Origin: Faecalicatena contorta | GTDB taxonomy: Bacteria > Bacillota > Clostridia > Lachnospirales > Lachnospiraceae | Direction: 5' to 3' | Length of the DNA: 64,000 bases | Assembly (NCBI RefSeq): GCF_003149105.1 | Contig: NZ_QGDS01000007.1 | Coordinates: 124,001 to 188,000 of the forward strand | Shown: in pieces, positions 25,434 through 35,256 of the stretch | Position numbering within the stretch: the stretch's first letter is position 1 | Layout of the letters: each line of letters starts with the position of its first letter | Program-made: the position numbers and the translations under genes | The notes under the pieces: model-generated | The model's input: only the letters and a program-made list of their open reading frames with translations | Told to the model about the DNA's origin: nothing | The model's database searches: none

Positions 25434-26531
25434 ATGCATCAGTATGACTATCTGATAGTGGGCGCCGGGCTGTATGGTGCTGTTATGGCCCATGAGCTGA
25501 ACAAAAGGGGCGGAAAATGTCTTGTTATTGACAGACGTGAACATATAGCAGGAAATATTTACTGTGAGGACCTGGAAGGAATCCATGTACACAAATATGG
25601 TGCACATATTTTCCACACCTCAAATAAAAAAGTATGGGAATATATGAACCAGTTTACTGAATTTAATAACTATATTAATTCCCCTATTGCGGTTTATAAA
25701 GATGAATTATATAATCTGCCCTTTAATATGAATACATTCAGTAAGATGTGGGGGATTAAAACTCCGCAGGAAGCAAAGGATATGATTGCAAAGCAGGTAG
25801 CTGAAACAGGAATTACAGAACCTGCAAACCTGGAAGAGCAGGCATTATCCCTTGGAGGCAGGGATGTCTATGAAAAGCTGATAAAGGGATATACGGAAAA
25901 GCAGTGGGGCAGAGACTGTAAAGAACTTCCCGCATTTATTATTAAAAGACTGCCATTTAGGTTCACATATGACAATAACTATTTTAATGACAGGTATCAG
26001 GGGATTCCCATTGGCGGATACACCGGAGTAGTTGAGAAGATGCTGGATGGTATAGAAGTAAGAACTGGCGTAGATTTCTTTGACTTCAGGAAAGAAAATC
26101 CGGATATTGCCAATACCATTATATTCACCGGAATGATAGACGAATATTTTGACTACCAACTGGGGGCGCTCCAGTACCGTTCGGTGAGATTTGAGACAGA
26201 GGTTCTGGACTGCGATAATTATCAGGGAAATGCTGTTGTTAATTATACGGAAAGAGAAGTGCCTTATACCAGAATTATCGAGCACAAGCACTTTGAATTT
26301 GGAAAGCAGGAAAAGACTGTGATTTCCAGAGAATATTCCTCAGAGTGGGAAGTGGGAATGGATCCATACTATCCAGTTAATGATGAACAGAACAACAAAC
26401 TGTTTGAACAGTATAAAGAGCTGGCTGCAAAAGAAAAAAATGTAATCTTCGGCGGAAGGCTGGGAGACTATAAATACTATGATATGGATAAAGTAGTGGA
26501 AGCAGCATTAAGCAGGCTGGAAGAGATATAA
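25434..26531 (+). CDS. glf: UDP-galactopyranose mutase
   Basis: A flavoenzyme that interconverts UDP-galactopyranose and UDP-galactofuranose for cell-surface glycans. The 365-residue protein has an N-terminal FAD-binding fold (YLIVGAGLYGAVMAHELNKRG, about 5-25) and the family segments GAHIFHTSNKKVWEYMNQF, IKGYTEKQWGRD and ITREYSSEW-like VISREYSSEWEVG. The length is typical. AGCGGAGGATG precedes the ATG. It forms an operon with gtrA 14 bases downstream. Confidence 0.95.
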   Translation: MHQYDYLIVGAGLYGAVMAHELNKRGGKCLVIDRREHIAGNIYCEDLEGIHVHKYGAHIFHTSNKKVWEYMNQFTEFNNYINSPIAVYKDELYNLPFNMNTFSKMWGIKTPQEAKDMIAKQVAETGITEPANLEEQALSLGGRDVYEKLIKGYTEKQWGRDCKELPAFIIKRLPFRFTYDNNYFNDRYQGIPIGGYTGVVEKMLDGIEVRTGVDFFDFRKENPDIANTIIFTGMIDEYFDYQLGALQYRSVRFETEVLDCDNYQGNAVVNYTEREVPYTRIIEHKHFEFGKQEKTVISREYSSEWEVGMDPYYPVNDEQNNKLFEQYKELAAKEKNVIFGGRLGDYKYYDMDKVVEAALSRLEEI

Positions 26532-26545
26532 GGGAAGACAAAAAC

Positions 26546-26953
26546 GTGGACGATAAGAAAAAGACAAGCCTGTGGAAGCAGATTATCCGGTTTACAGTCG
26601 TGGGTGGAAGTGCATTCCTGATAGATTACAGCATTATGATATTGCTCACAGAATTTTTTGGGATTAACTATTTGATTTCTAATGCAATGTCATTTACAGT
26701 TTCGGTTATTTATAATTACCTTCTGAGTGTTCATTGGGTGTTTGATGTAAATGGAGGCAGAAGCCAAACACAGGATTTTCTTGTATTTATTACCCTAAGC
26801 GTCATTGGATTGGGGATAAATCAATTAATCATGTGGCTGTGTGTGGATAAGATTGGTATATTCTATATGATTTCCAAAATTGGGGCTACCGGAGTAACCA
26901 TGGTGTATAACTTTATTACCAGAAAAATATTTTTAGAAAATGAGAAAGTGTAA
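26546..26953 (+). CDS. GtrA-family membrane protein
   Basis: A 135-residue protein with four predicted membrane helices and the GtrA start pattern (IIRFTVVGGSAFLIDYSIMILLTEF) plus VIYNYLLSVHWVFD. GtrA proteins are linked to moving lipid-linked sugars across the membrane or to glycan decoration. The start is GTG. Its position directly after glf suggests a role in galactofuranose or related surface glycan transfer. The C-terminal FITRKIFLENEK is the typical basic end. Confidence 0.85.
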   Translation: MDDKKKTSLWKQIIRFTVVGGSAFLIDYSIMILLTEFFGINYLISNAMSFTVSVIYNYLLSVHWVFDVNGGRSQTQDFLVFITLSVIGLGINQLIMWLCVDKIGIFYMISKIGATGVTMVYNFITRKIFLENEKV

Positions 26954-26983
26954 ACATAATCCTGTGAATTTTTGTGCAGCACG

Positions 26984-27093
26984 CGGCATAGTCAGTTTTG
27001 GCTATGCCGTTTTGCTGTTTGTTTCGTCAGGTTTTTTGCCCCTCAAGAATGTAAAAGACAGACTATCAGCTTTATGCCGATAGTCTGTCTTTT
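26984..27093 (+). terminator. Two terminator hairpins after gtrA
   Basis: GGCATAG/CTATGCC (about 26985-27008) is followed by GTTTTGC. A stronger stem AAAAGACAGACTATC (27053-27067) pairs with GATAGTCTGTCTTTT (27079-27093). Confidence 0.75.
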
Positions 27094-27265
27094 GTTGTCA
27101 CATTCCGTCTGCCCGCTTTGTTCTAAATCTAAAATAGGTAAGAAAATTATATAATCAGGACATTTTATTAAATATCTAAATATTTTCATCAATGATAGTA
27201 TATTAAATAACAGTTCGGCCGTGTTTATGGTTAAATTGTCATATTAGATTATAGGAGGGAAGGCA
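27094..27265 (+). other. Upstream region of the sugar ABC operon
   Basis: AT-rich sequence before a strong AGGAGGGAAGG ribosome-binding site. No promoter with two good elements and no clear cre or operator palindrome was recognised by eye. Confidence 0.35.
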
Positions 27266-28612
27266 ATGAAAAAGAGAATGAAAAAAATTGCAGGATTACT
27301 TATGGCTGCAACAATGGTTGTCTCGCTGGCTGCAGGATGTGGTGCAGGGACGGAAAGCGATTCTGCCAAGGAAACTTCAGGAGAGAAGACCAGTGGTGAT
27401 GAAAAGGAGATTGTATTCTGGAATATTGGTACGGAAGAGGTGGATAAGGCAATTTATGATAAGGCGATTGACCTCTACAATAGCACAACAGACTCGGGTT
27501 ACACTGTTACAAGTGTGCCGACACAGAATGATACATATAAAGAGAAGCTTATTATAGCAATGAGTTCGGGTGAGTGTCCGGATATGTATTTGAGTTGGTC
27601 AGGGGGACCAATGAATGAATACATTAAATCGGGATATGCTCAGCCTATTACAGATTTATTTAATAATAGTGAACTTCCCGACAGACTTATGGATGCAGCT
27701 ATAGCACAGGCAAAATACAAAGATGATATCTATGCTGTTCCATTTATGAATGTTTCATTATCCGGTATCTACTATAACAAAGATTTATTTGCGGAATATG
27801 GTTTAGAAGTTCCTAAGACAATTGGAGAATTAGAAAAAGTGTGTGATACTTTTGTGGAAAATGGAATCACTCCTTTTGCGCTTGCTAATTCAACGAAGTG
27901 GACGGGTTCTATGTACTTCATGAATTTGGCTGCCAGAAAAGGAGGACTTGAACCTTTTAATGATGCGGTTGCCGGTACAGGAACTTTTGAAGATGAAAGC
28001 TTTATCTATGCCGGAGAGAAAATAGCAGAATGGACAGAAAAGGGTTATTTCCCGGAGGGAGTAAATTCATTAAGTGAGGACGACGGACAGGCAAGGCAGT
28101 TGTTATATCAGGAAAAAGCGGCCATGGATTTGATTGGTTCATGGTATACAGGTCTGATTCAACAGGACAGTGAAGAGTTTTATGAAAAGATGGGATGGTT
28201 TCCATTCCCGGCACTGGAAGGCTCAGATGCGGACCCATCTATTATGATTGGAACAATTGGTGATAATTTCATTTCGTTTAACTGTAAAGATGAAAAGCTG
28301 GCGGCAGCATTTGACTGTGCCACAAAATTCTCTGAAGAAGAGATTGTAGACTTTATGGTTGAAAGTGGTAAAACTCCTCCAATTAAAGGTATAGAGAAGA
28401 AGATTACGGATCCTATCAGTAAGCTTGTTGTTGAGGCAGCCAACAGTGCATCAGCTACTCAATTATGGTATGACCAATACCTTCCGCCGGCGGTGGCACA
28501 AGTGCATTTGGATACAAGTCAGGAGCTGTTTGGTTTGACCATGAAACCTGACGAGGCTGCGAAGCAGATGCAGGAGGCTATGAAGGAATATTTGGAAGAA
28601 TCTGCAGAGTAA
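27266..28612 (+). CDS. Sugar ABC transporter, binding lipoprotein
   Basis: A 448-residue family 1 extracellular solute-binding protein. The signal peptide ends SLAAGCGAG, with Cys25 lipidated. The mature part has EIVFWNIGTEE, the ECPDMYLSWSGG segment, and a hinge with AVPFMNVSLSGIYYNKDLF typical of oligosaccharide-binding proteins. The following genes encode two permeases and a GH120 beta-xylosidase, so xylo-oligosaccharides are the likely cargo. This is inferred from context. Confidence 0.9.
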   Translation: MKKRMKKIAGLLMAATMVVSLAAGCGAGTESDSAKETSGEKTSGDEKEIVFWNIGTEEVDKAIYDKAIDLYNSTTDSGYTVTSVPTQNDTYKEKLIIAMSSGECPDMYLSWSGGPMNEYIKSGYAQPITDLFNNSELPDRLMDAAIAQAKYKDDIYAVPFMNVSLSGIYYNKDLFAEYGLEVPKTIGELEKVCDTFVENGITPFALANSTKWTGSMYFMNLAARKGGLEPFNDAVAGTGTFEDESFIYAGEKIAEWTEKGYFPEGVNSLSEDDGQARQLLYQEKAAMDLIGSWYTGLIQQDSEEFYEKMGWFPFPALEGSDADPSIMIGTIGDNFISFNCKDEKLAAAFDCATKFSEEEIVDFMVESGKTPPIKGIEKKITDPISKLVVEAANSASATQLWYDQYLPPAVAQVHLDTSQELFGLTMKPDEAAKQMQEAMKEYLEESAE

Positions 28613-28620
28613 AGGCTTTC

Positions 28621-28652
28621 AGCGGCCTTGCGGCAAGTACGCAAGGCTGCTT
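28621..28652 (+). promoter_or_regulatory. Intercistronic hairpin after the binding-protein gene
   Basis: AGCGGCCTTGCG (28621-28632) pairs with CGCAAGGCTGCT (28640-28651). No T run follows. Such stems protect the binding-protein mRNA so that it exceeds the permease message. Confidence 0.6.
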
Positions 28653-28675
28653 GAATAGAATGAGGAGGAAATGCG

Positions 28676-29581
28676 ATGGAAAAAGGAGTAATTTCTTTGG
28701 CAGCGAGGCGAAAGCGGGAGATTCATACAGCGGCCATCCTGTTTTTGCTGCCTGTTGCAGTTTTAATGGCTATCTATATTTTTTATCCCATTATAGATAC
28801 CTTTATCACCAGTTTCTATAAGTGGAATGGAATATCGGCGGATAAGAGTATGGTGGGATTTAGGAATTGGGCCAAACTGATAGCGGATCAGAACTTTTGG
28901 ACTGCATTTAAGAATAATATCATTGTCATGGTTTTATCCATCTGTATTCAGATACCAATAGGTTTGGCTCTGGCTACATTGATTGATTTTGGTGGAAAAA
29001 GAATGACAATCTTTAAAGTATTATGGTTTATTCCACTTTTAATGTCATCTGTGGCAATTGGATTCCTGTTCACCTATGCACTGGCAACCAATGGAGGCAT
29101 CTTTAGTGCAATCTCTCAGTTATTTGGCGGGGGAAATATCGACCTGTTAGGAAATCCAAATACTGCGCTTTTTACGGTAATCGGTGTCATAGCGTGGCAG
29201 TTTACTCCTTTTTATATGGTGTATTGCATGGCTGCATACAGCAATATTTCCACTGATGTGTATGAGGCAGCTATAATTGACGGTGCCAATAAGGGGCAGT
29301 ATTTTAGAAAAATTGCATTCCCACTGCTTACCCCCTCTCTGAAAAGTGCAGCAATCTTGTCAATGGTAGGGTCGCTGAAATACTTTGATTTGGTCTATGT
29401 TATGACCAACGGAGGTCCGGGAACATCTACAGAATTAATGGCAACATATATGTATAAGCAATCCTTTGTTAAATTCAATATGGGATATGGATCGGCAGTT
29501 GCAGGGGGGATGTTTATACTCATTACTGTGGTCTCCTTACTGACAATGAAATTATTAAATAGGGATAGGGGGAAAGAGTAA
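28676..29581 (+). CDS. Sugar ABC transporter, permease (MalF-like)
   Basis: A 301-residue integral membrane permease with six predicted helices. The EAA loop reads VYEAAIIDGANKGQYFRKIAFPLLTP. The N-terminal region (RRKREIHTAAILFLLPVAVLMAIYIFYPI) is typical of the UgpA/MsmF group. GAGGAGGAAATGCG precedes the ATG. It is followed after two bases by the second permease. Confidence 0.93.
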   Translation: MEKGVISLAARRKREIHTAAILFLLPVAVLMAIYIFYPIIDTFITSFYKWNGISADKSMVGFRNWAKLIADQNFWTAFKNNIIVMVLSICIQIPIGLALATLIDFGGKRMTIFKVLWFIPLLMSSVAIGFLFTYALATNGGIFSAISQLFGGGNIDLLGNPNTALFTVIGVIAWQFTPFYMVYCMAAYSNISTDVYEAAIIDGANKGQYFRKIAFPLLTPSLKSAAILSMVGSLKYFDLVYVMTNGGPGTSTELMATYMYKQSFVKFNMGYGSAVAGGMFILITVVSLLTMKLLNRDRGKE

Positions 29582-29583
29582 CC

Positions 29584-30423
29584 ATGAACGCCATCACATT
29601 AAGAAGCAGAGTTTGCAGGATATTGGCCGTGATTTTCGGGATTTTTTGGACAGTTATATCCCTATTGCCGTTCCTGTTTATGGGTTTGAACTCCTTTAAA
29701 GAGAAATTTGAAATGATGACAAAGGGAGTATTCGCATTGCCGGACAGCCTTTATCTGGAAAATTATAAGGCAGTGTTTCAGGGGAATTTTTTCAGGTTCT
29801 TTTTCAATAGTGTTGTTGTATTAGCTGTATCTCTTTTAATATTATTATTTATTGCAGCCTGTGCCTCTTATCCGCTGTCAAGATTCAAGTTTAAATTGGC
29901 TTCACCTATATATGCACTAATTGTAGCATGCATGTCTATCCCTATACATATTACATTGATTCCGGTTTTTAAGATGTCAAAAAATATGGGAATATATGAT
30001 TCCATTTGGGCATTAATTGGACCTTATATTGCCACGGCAATCCCGATTTCTGTTTTTATTCTTACAAGTTTTATGAGGGAAATACCAAAAGAAATAGAGG
30101 AAGCTGCACAAATAGATGGATGCAGCCGTTATGCTACATTTTTTCGGGTAATACTTCCTCTGTCAAAGCCGGGGCTTGCCACACTGGCGATTTATAATGG
30201 GGTAAATATGTGGAATGAATTTAGTTTTGCATATACCCTGACACAATCATCAGCCAACAGAACATTGCCATTGGCTGTGTGGGAATTCCAGGGGCAGTAC
30301 TCTATGAATATGCCTATGATTATGTCGGTTCTTACGTTGACGGTAATCCCCATGATTCTATTATTCATCTTCGCCCAGGATAAACTGGTGAAGGGTATGA
30401 CGGCAGGAGCAGTAAAAGGTTAA
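29584..30423 (+). CDS. Sugar ABC transporter, permease (MalG-like)
   Basis: A 279-residue membrane permease of the UgpE/MsmG group with six helices and the EAA loop IEEAAQIDGCSRYATFFRVILPLSKPGLATL. It pairs with the preceding permease as a heterodimer. No ATPase gene occurs in this operon, so a shared MsmX-type ATPase encoded elsewhere is expected. Confidence 0.93.
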   Translation: MNAITLRSRVCRILAVIFGIFWTVISLLPFLFMGLNSFKEKFEMMTKGVFALPDSLYLENYKAVFQGNFFRFFFNSVVVLAVSLLILLFIAACASYPLSRFKFKLASPIYALIVACMSIPIHITLIPVFKMSKNMGIYDSIWALIGPYIATAIPISVFILTSFMREIPKEIEEAAQIDGCSRYATFFRVILPLSKPGLATLAIYNGVNMWNEFSFAYTLTQSSANRTLPLAVWEFQGQYSMNMPMIMSVLTLTVIPMILLFIFAQDKLVKGMTAGAVKG

Positions 30424-30454
30424 CTAATAAAATAGACTAGATAAGGAGAACGTT

Positions 30455-32398
30455 ATGGGAAGAGAAATTCATGTATCTAAAAAGGGGGCTGATTCATTTG
30501 CAGGAACAAAGGAGCAGCCGTTCCAGACAATATCCAGGGCAGCGGAGATTGCAAAGCCTGGGGATACGGTGATTGTCCATGAGGGTGAATACCGTGAGTG
30601 GGTTAAGCCTGCGCGTGGCGGTGACAGTCATATTAATAGAATTATTTACCAGGCGGCCGAAGGAGAAAAGGTCGTTATTAAAGGTTCAGAAAAGGTGGAT
30701 AATTGGGAGTTAGTGGAAGGAAATGTATGGAAGGCTGTAATTTTGAACAGCGTCTTTGGTGATTACAACCCGTATAAGGAAGTGCTTTCTGGTGACTGGC
30801 TCATATATCCTTCAGACAGGACGCTCCATTGTGGAGATGTGTATTTAAATGGCAAGTCTTTCTATGAGGCAAGCTCTCTTGACGAGGTAAAGAATCCTGT
30901 TATGCGCATGGAAGGGGAAAATCCACCATGGACGAAGCATAAAGAATCATTACTTCATCCGGAGGATTCAGTTTTTCAATGGTATAGCGAAGCAGGGGAA
31001 GAGACTACTGTTATCTATGCAAACTTTCAGGGTGCAGACCCTAATAAAGAAACAGTAGAAATAAATGTAAGAAAATGCTGTTTCTACCCGGAGAAGACGG
31101 GGAGGAATTATATTACTGTCCGGGGATTTGAAATGGCACAGGCAGCCACCCCATGGACACCTCCTACTGCGGACCAGCCGGGGCTTTTGGGGGTGAATTG
31201 GAGTAAGGGGTGGATTATAGAAGACAATATCATCCATGATTCCAAGTGCAGTGGAATCAGTATAGGAAAAGAGGAGTCCACAGGGCATAATTTATGTACA
31301 TACACCCATAGAAAGCCTGGGTACCAGTACCAGATGGAGGCTGTTTTCAGAGCTTTGCAGATTGGATGGAGTAAGGAGAAGATAGGCTCACACATTATTC
31401 GGAATAATACAATTTACGATTGCGGACAGAATGGAATTGTAGGCCATCTGGGGTGTGTATTTAGTGAAATCTATAATAATCATATTTATAATATTGCGGT
31501 AAAGCATGAATATTTTGGATATGAGATAGCAGGTATTAAGCTACATGCATGTATAGACGTGCAGATTCACCACAACAGGATTCATAATACTACATTAGGA
31601 ATATGGCTGGACTGGCAGGTACAGGGAACAAGAATCAGCAAGAACTTGTTTTATGCAAATGACAGGGATTTGATGATTGAAGTCACTCACGGTCCTCATC
31701 TGGTAGATAACAACATCTTTGCCTCTGAATACAACTTTGATAATATTGCCCAGGGAGGAGCTTTTGTAAATAATCTTTATTGTGGAACAATGCGCCGTGA
31801 GCCGGTATTGGACAGGGCAACACCTTATCACTTCCCACATTCTACCCAGGTTATGGGAACAACTTTCGTATTTGGGGGAGATGACAGATGGTATCAAAAT
31901 ATCTTTGTTGGAGGGGTAAAAACTTATACAGAACAATCCCTGTGCGGTACTTCAGATTATAATGGAAGTCCAAACTGCTTAGAGGAATATACAGAACGGG
32001 TTGCAGCCTTAGGCAATGGAGATCATGAGCAGTTTATGAAAGTAAAGGATCCGGTATACATTAACAACAATGCTTACTTTAAGGGAGCAAAAGCTTATGA
32101 GGGCGAGCTGGATAATATAATCAGTGAATTTAATCCGGAGATAAAGATTATAGAGGAAAATGAAAAAGTTTATCTGGAAATGCTTGTAACAAAAGAATTG
32201 CTGAATAAAAAATATGGCATTCTTTCAACAAATAACCTTTCCGTGACACGGATTGTAGAGGGCGTTTTCGATAACCCGGATGGAAGTGAGATTGTATTTA
32301 ACACGGATTATAACGGAAATAAAAGGAATGGGGATACACTGATTGGACCTTTTGCGGATTTGAGAGAAGGACTTAACAGGATTGAGATATGGAGGTAA
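30455..32398 (+). CDS. GH120 family beta-xylosidase (intracellular beta-helix enzyme)
   Basis: A 647-residue right-handed beta-helix enzyme that by recall closely resembles XylC, the GH120 beta-xylosidase of Thermoanaerobacterium, along nearly its whole length. It releases xylose from the non-reducing ends of xylo-oligosaccharides. The likely nucleophile is Asp386 in GIWLDWQVQGTR and the acid/base Glu409 in MIEVTHGPHL, spaced 23 residues apart as in XylC (382 and 405). Further matches are PGDTVIVHEGEYREWVKP and GWIIEDNIIHDSKCSGISIG. There is no signal peptide, so it acts in the cytoplasm on imported sugars. AAGGAGA precedes the ATG. Confidence 0.9.
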   Translation: MGREIHVSKKGADSFAGTKEQPFQTISRAAEIAKPGDTVIVHEGEYREWVKPARGGDSHINRIIYQAAEGEKVVIKGSEKVDNWELVEGNVWKAVILNSVFGDYNPYKEVLSGDWLIYPSDRTLHCGDVYLNGKSFYEASSLDEVKNPVMRMEGENPPWTKHKESLLHPEDSVFQWYSEAGEETTVIYANFQGADPNKETVEINVRKCCFYPEKTGRNYITVRGFEMAQAATPWTPPTADQPGLLGVNWSKGWIIEDNIIHDSKCSGISIGKEESTGHNLCTYTHRKPGYQYQMEAVFRALQIGWSKEKIGSHIIRNNTIYDCGQNGIVGHLGCVFSEIYNNHIYNIAVKHEYFGYEIAGIKLHACIDVQIHHNRIHNTTLGIWLDWQVQGTRISKNLFYANDRDLMIEVTHGPHLVDNNIFASEYNFDNIAQGGAFVNNLYCGTMRREPVLDRATPYHFPHSTQVMGTTFVFGGDDRWYQNIFVGGVKTYTEQSLCGTSDYNGSPNCLEEYTERVAALGNGDHEQFMKVKDPVYINNNAYFKGAKAYEGELDNIISEFNPEIKIIEENEKVYLEMLVTKELLNKKYGILSTNNLSVTRIVEGVFDNPDGSEIVFNTDYNGNKRNGDTLIGPFADLREGLNRIEIWR

Positions 32399-32401
32399 GC
32401 C

Positions 32402-33562
32402 ATGTATATAAAAGGCGTGAATTTAGGCAATTGGCTGGTGTTGGAAAAATGGATGAATCCATCTTTATTTGAAGGAACCACGGCGGCAGATGAATATTAT
32501 CTGCCCACGCAGCTCACAAGAGAAGTATATGAAGCGCGGATTAAGATGCATCGCAGCCAGTATATCAGTGAACGCGATTTTGTCTATATTAAATCCTTGG
32601 GTTTAAATGCAGTGAGAATCCCCGTACCTTATTTTATCTTTGGGGACTGCCCTCCTTTTATAGGATGCGTGGAGGAGTTGGATAAAGCATTTGCCTGGGC
32701 GGAAAAGTATGGGTTATTAATTCTTATTGATTTACATACGGTTCCCGGGAGCCAGAATGGTTTTGACAATGGCGGAATATCCGGCGTGTGTACATGGGCA
32801 AAGGAGCCGGAGAATATAGAATTTGCAATTACAGTACTGGAAAGATTGGCAAAGCGGTATGGAAGCCGTAAAGGTCTCTGGGGAATTCAGATTTTGAATG
32901 AACCAATTACAGAAAAAATGTGGAAGGTTATGGATGTGCCTAACCGCTATAAAGCAGTAGATGAAGATATGGCAAAAGAAAGCGGTCCTATGACCATATC
33001 CTTTTTGAAAGATTTTTATATACAGACATATAGAAGAATGAGAAAGTATCTTCCGGAAGATAAAGTAATTGTTATTCATGATGCTTTTGAAGCAAAAGAG
33101 TGGATGAACTATATGTGTGAAGAGGAATTTGTAAATGTAGTGCTGGATATCCATTTATATTTGATGTTGGCAGAAATCGAAGGATGTGAGCAGACGGCAG
33201 CAGGATATGAACAATACATAAAGGAAAATTTCTCAAAAGAGATTGAAGAGATGAGTGAGCATTTTCCTGTAATCTGCGGTGAATGGAGTCTTTTCAATTC
33301 TGCCGGATGCCCAGAGGATACAAAGGGCGGACAGAATCCGTTAGGAAGTGAAGTAATTCAGGGAGAGCATTTGTCAGACGAGGAAAAGAGGAAGCTGTAC
33401 GGCGGAATTGCCAAAGCACAGTTAGCAGCCTGGGAAAAGGGCAGTGGTTATTTTTATTGGAATTATAAATTACTTTTAGATACTGCAAATGATACAAGCT
33501 GGATTGGCTGGGATGCCTGGGATTATGGCAGATGTGTTGCAAATCAATGGATTATGTTATAA
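32402..33562 (+). CDS. GH5-family glycoside hydrolase, intracellular
   Basis: A 386-residue clan A retaining glycosidase. The start MYIKGVNLGNWLVLEKWMNP resembles exo-beta-1,3-glucanase type GH5 members. NAVRIPVPY, the acid/base Glu167 in IQILNEP and the nucleophile Glu294 in VICGEWSL are clear. No signal peptide is seen, so it works inside the cell beside the GH120 enzyme, three bases downstream of it. The true substrate (beta-glucoside or xylan-derived) cannot be told from sequence. Confidence 0.88.
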   Translation: MYIKGVNLGNWLVLEKWMNPSLFEGTTAADEYYLPTQLTREVYEARIKMHRSQYISERDFVYIKSLGLNAVRIPVPYFIFGDCPPFIGCVEELDKAFAWAEKYGLLILIDLHTVPGSQNGFDNGGISGVCTWAKEPENIEFAITVLERLAKRYGSRKGLWGIQILNEPITEKMWKVMDVPNRYKAVDEDMAKESGPMTISFLKDFYIQTYRRMRKYLPEDKVIVIHDAFEAKEWMNYMCEEEFVNVVLDIHLYLMLAEIEGCEQTAAGYEQYIKENFSKEIEEMSEHFPVICGEWSLFNSAGCPEDTKGGQNPLGSEVIQGEHLSDEEKRKLYGGIAKAQLAAWEKGSGYFYWNYKLLLDTANDTSWIGWDAWDYGRCVANQWIML

Positions 33563-33569
33563 TGAAATT

Positions 33570-33611
33570 AAGGTGAATTCAAGTGTGCCAGGGTGTACTT
33601 GGGTTCACCTT
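33570..33611 (+). terminator. Hairpin between GH5 and histidine kinase genes
   Basis: AAGGTGAA (33570-33577) pairs with TTCACCTT (33604-33611), enclosing CAAGT/ACTTG. Only a mixed T-rich tail follows (AATACCTTTT), so it may be a partial terminator lowering kinase expression. Confidence 0.6.
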
Positions 33612-33636
33612 AATACCTTTTGACATGGAGAGAAGA

Positions 33637-35256
33637 ATGAGAAAAAAGGCACACCGGCAAATGACGTTTGATAAAAAGATGACTTATTTTATAACAAAAG
33701 CACTAATTATTTCTACGGTTCTTATTGTAACGGTTTCGGCAGTCTCTACTATGATTTCGCTTATTAATAAGTCTGCTCAGATGGCGATGAAAGAAGTAGA
33801 TACTATGGCAGCTAATACGGAAGACAGTTTTACCCAGTATTATGATTTGATCTGGTCTATCAACCTGAATGAGCATATTCAAAGATATTTAAAAGAAAAT
33901 GACAAAGAGCAGCAGACTATAAAGAACGCTTATAGTGTTTTGGACAATATATGTAATATGAATAAGAACTTGAATTTTATCTCAGTTGTAAGAGAAGACG
34001 AGAGGGATTTTCTTATAAAAGGAAATGCGATTCCCAACTGGCTTCCTGATTATAAGGGAAAGATAAAGGAAGATTATAACAATAGCATCAGTATGAGGAA
34101 TAATGTAGTCAGGATGGTTTATTCCAATACCTATGGACGGGGAGGAGAGTATAGCCTTAGTGTTTATTATCCTCTCTATTCCAATTCTGTGATTGGGCAA
34201 AGGCTGGGGACATTGTGTATTAACGTGAAGGACTCTAATTTAAACCAGTTAATGAACAGAGAAAATCCTGGTGAAAATTTTACGGTAAATACTTATTTTG
34301 TCCATGAAGAAGGAAATATTATTGTGCCTGCCGGTGAAAAAGAAATGGGAATGGAATTTGAAGAAATGAAGTTCCGGGATGCTAAGGAGGGGGAATTAAT
34401 TAGTGACACTGGCCTGGCTATTTATGAGAAGCTTACGGGCTGGGATTTCTATTATGTGACACATATCGGCTGGTGGGATTTGGCAAAGGACAGCCTGGGG
34501 ACAGTTGTAATATTGCTTCTTCTTCTCTGTGGGCTGCTTATATTTTTTACAAAAAATGCGAAACAAATTGTAGAGCAGCAAGAACAAATGAATCAAATCC
34601 GGCTGGATGCGCTTCACTCTCAGATACAGCCACATTTTTTGTATAATACGTTGGATTGTATCCATTGGCAGGCTGTTGTGAGCGGGGACTCGGAGATTTC
34701 CAATATGGTAAAGGCTCTTGCTACATATTATCGTATATGTTTAAGTAAAGGAAAGGATATTATTACACTTCATCAGGAGCTGGACTATGTGAAAAGCTAT
34801 CTATATATACAAAGAATGAGATATGGTGAAGTTTTAAATTATGAAATCATAGCAGAAGAGGAGCTGGGGAATACAGCCATTCCAAAGCTGACACTGCAGC
34901 CCTTAGTTGAAAATGCTATCTACCATGGTATAAAGTCTGCGGGGGGAGAAGAAGGACATATTGTAATTAGAGTCTCAGAGATTTCTTCTGATATTGCAAT
35001 TTTCGTGGAGGATGACGGGGCAGGAATGTCTCAGGACAAGGTTGAGGAAATGAACCGGCTGGTAAAGATATTTGATGAACAGTTCGGTTATGGCGTGAGA
35101 AATGTAAATCGCAGAATTCAGTTGTTTTGCGGAGAGAATTATGGTTTGACGTATATGAAAAATCAGAAGGGCGGCATTACTGTAAGAGTACTAATTCCTA
35201 AGATACAGCAAAGTGACGGGGAGGGTTCACATGATGCAGGCATTGATAGTAGATGA
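33637..35256 (+). CDS. YesM-like sensor histidine kinase
   Basis: A 539-residue membrane sensor kinase. Two membrane segments (about 17-40 and 287-304) frame a large extracellular domain. The kinase part is of the LytS/YesM type, with the phosphoryl-acceptor His333 in IQPHFLYNTLD, the N-box LQPLVENAIYHGIKSAGG and the G-box VEDDGAGM. The start at 33637 is chosen because GGAGAG precedes it; frames starting further upstream would run through the preceding hairpin. It pairs with the overlapping response regulator and likely senses sugars handled by the upstream transporter. Confidence 0.9.
   Translation: MRKKAHRQMTFDKKMTYFITKALIISTVLIVTVSAVSTMISLINKSAQMAMKEVDTMAANTEDSFTQYYDLIWSINLNEHIQRYLKENDKEQQTIKNAYSVLDNICNMNKNLNFISVVREDERDFLIKGNAIPNWLPDYKGKIKEDYNNSISMRNNVVRMVYSNTYGRGGEYSLSVYYPLYSNSVIGQRLGTLCINVKDSNLNQLMNRENPGENFTVNTYFVHEEGNIIVPAGEKEMGMEFEEMKFRDAKEGELISDTGLAIYEKLTGWDFYYVTHIGWWDLAKDSLGTVVILLLLLCGLLIFFTKNAKQIVEQQEQMNQIRLDALHSQIQPHFLYNTLDCIHWQAVVSGDSEISNMVKALATYYRICLSKGKDIITLHQELDYVKSYLYIQRMRYGEVLNYEIIAEEELGNTAIPKLTLQPLVENAIYHGIKSAGGEEGHIVIRVSEISSDIAIFVEDDGAGMSQDKVEEMNRLVKIFDEQFGYGVRNVNRRIQLFCGENYGLTYMKNQKGGITVRVLIPKIQQSDGEGSHDAGIDSR

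Noticed and set aside
26972..27154. 60-codon frame after gtrA
   Set aside because: Runs through two terminator hairpins, no start signal.
33583..33636. Longer N-terminus for the sensor kinase
   Set aside because: The added codons translate the preceding hairpin and have no ribosome-binding site.
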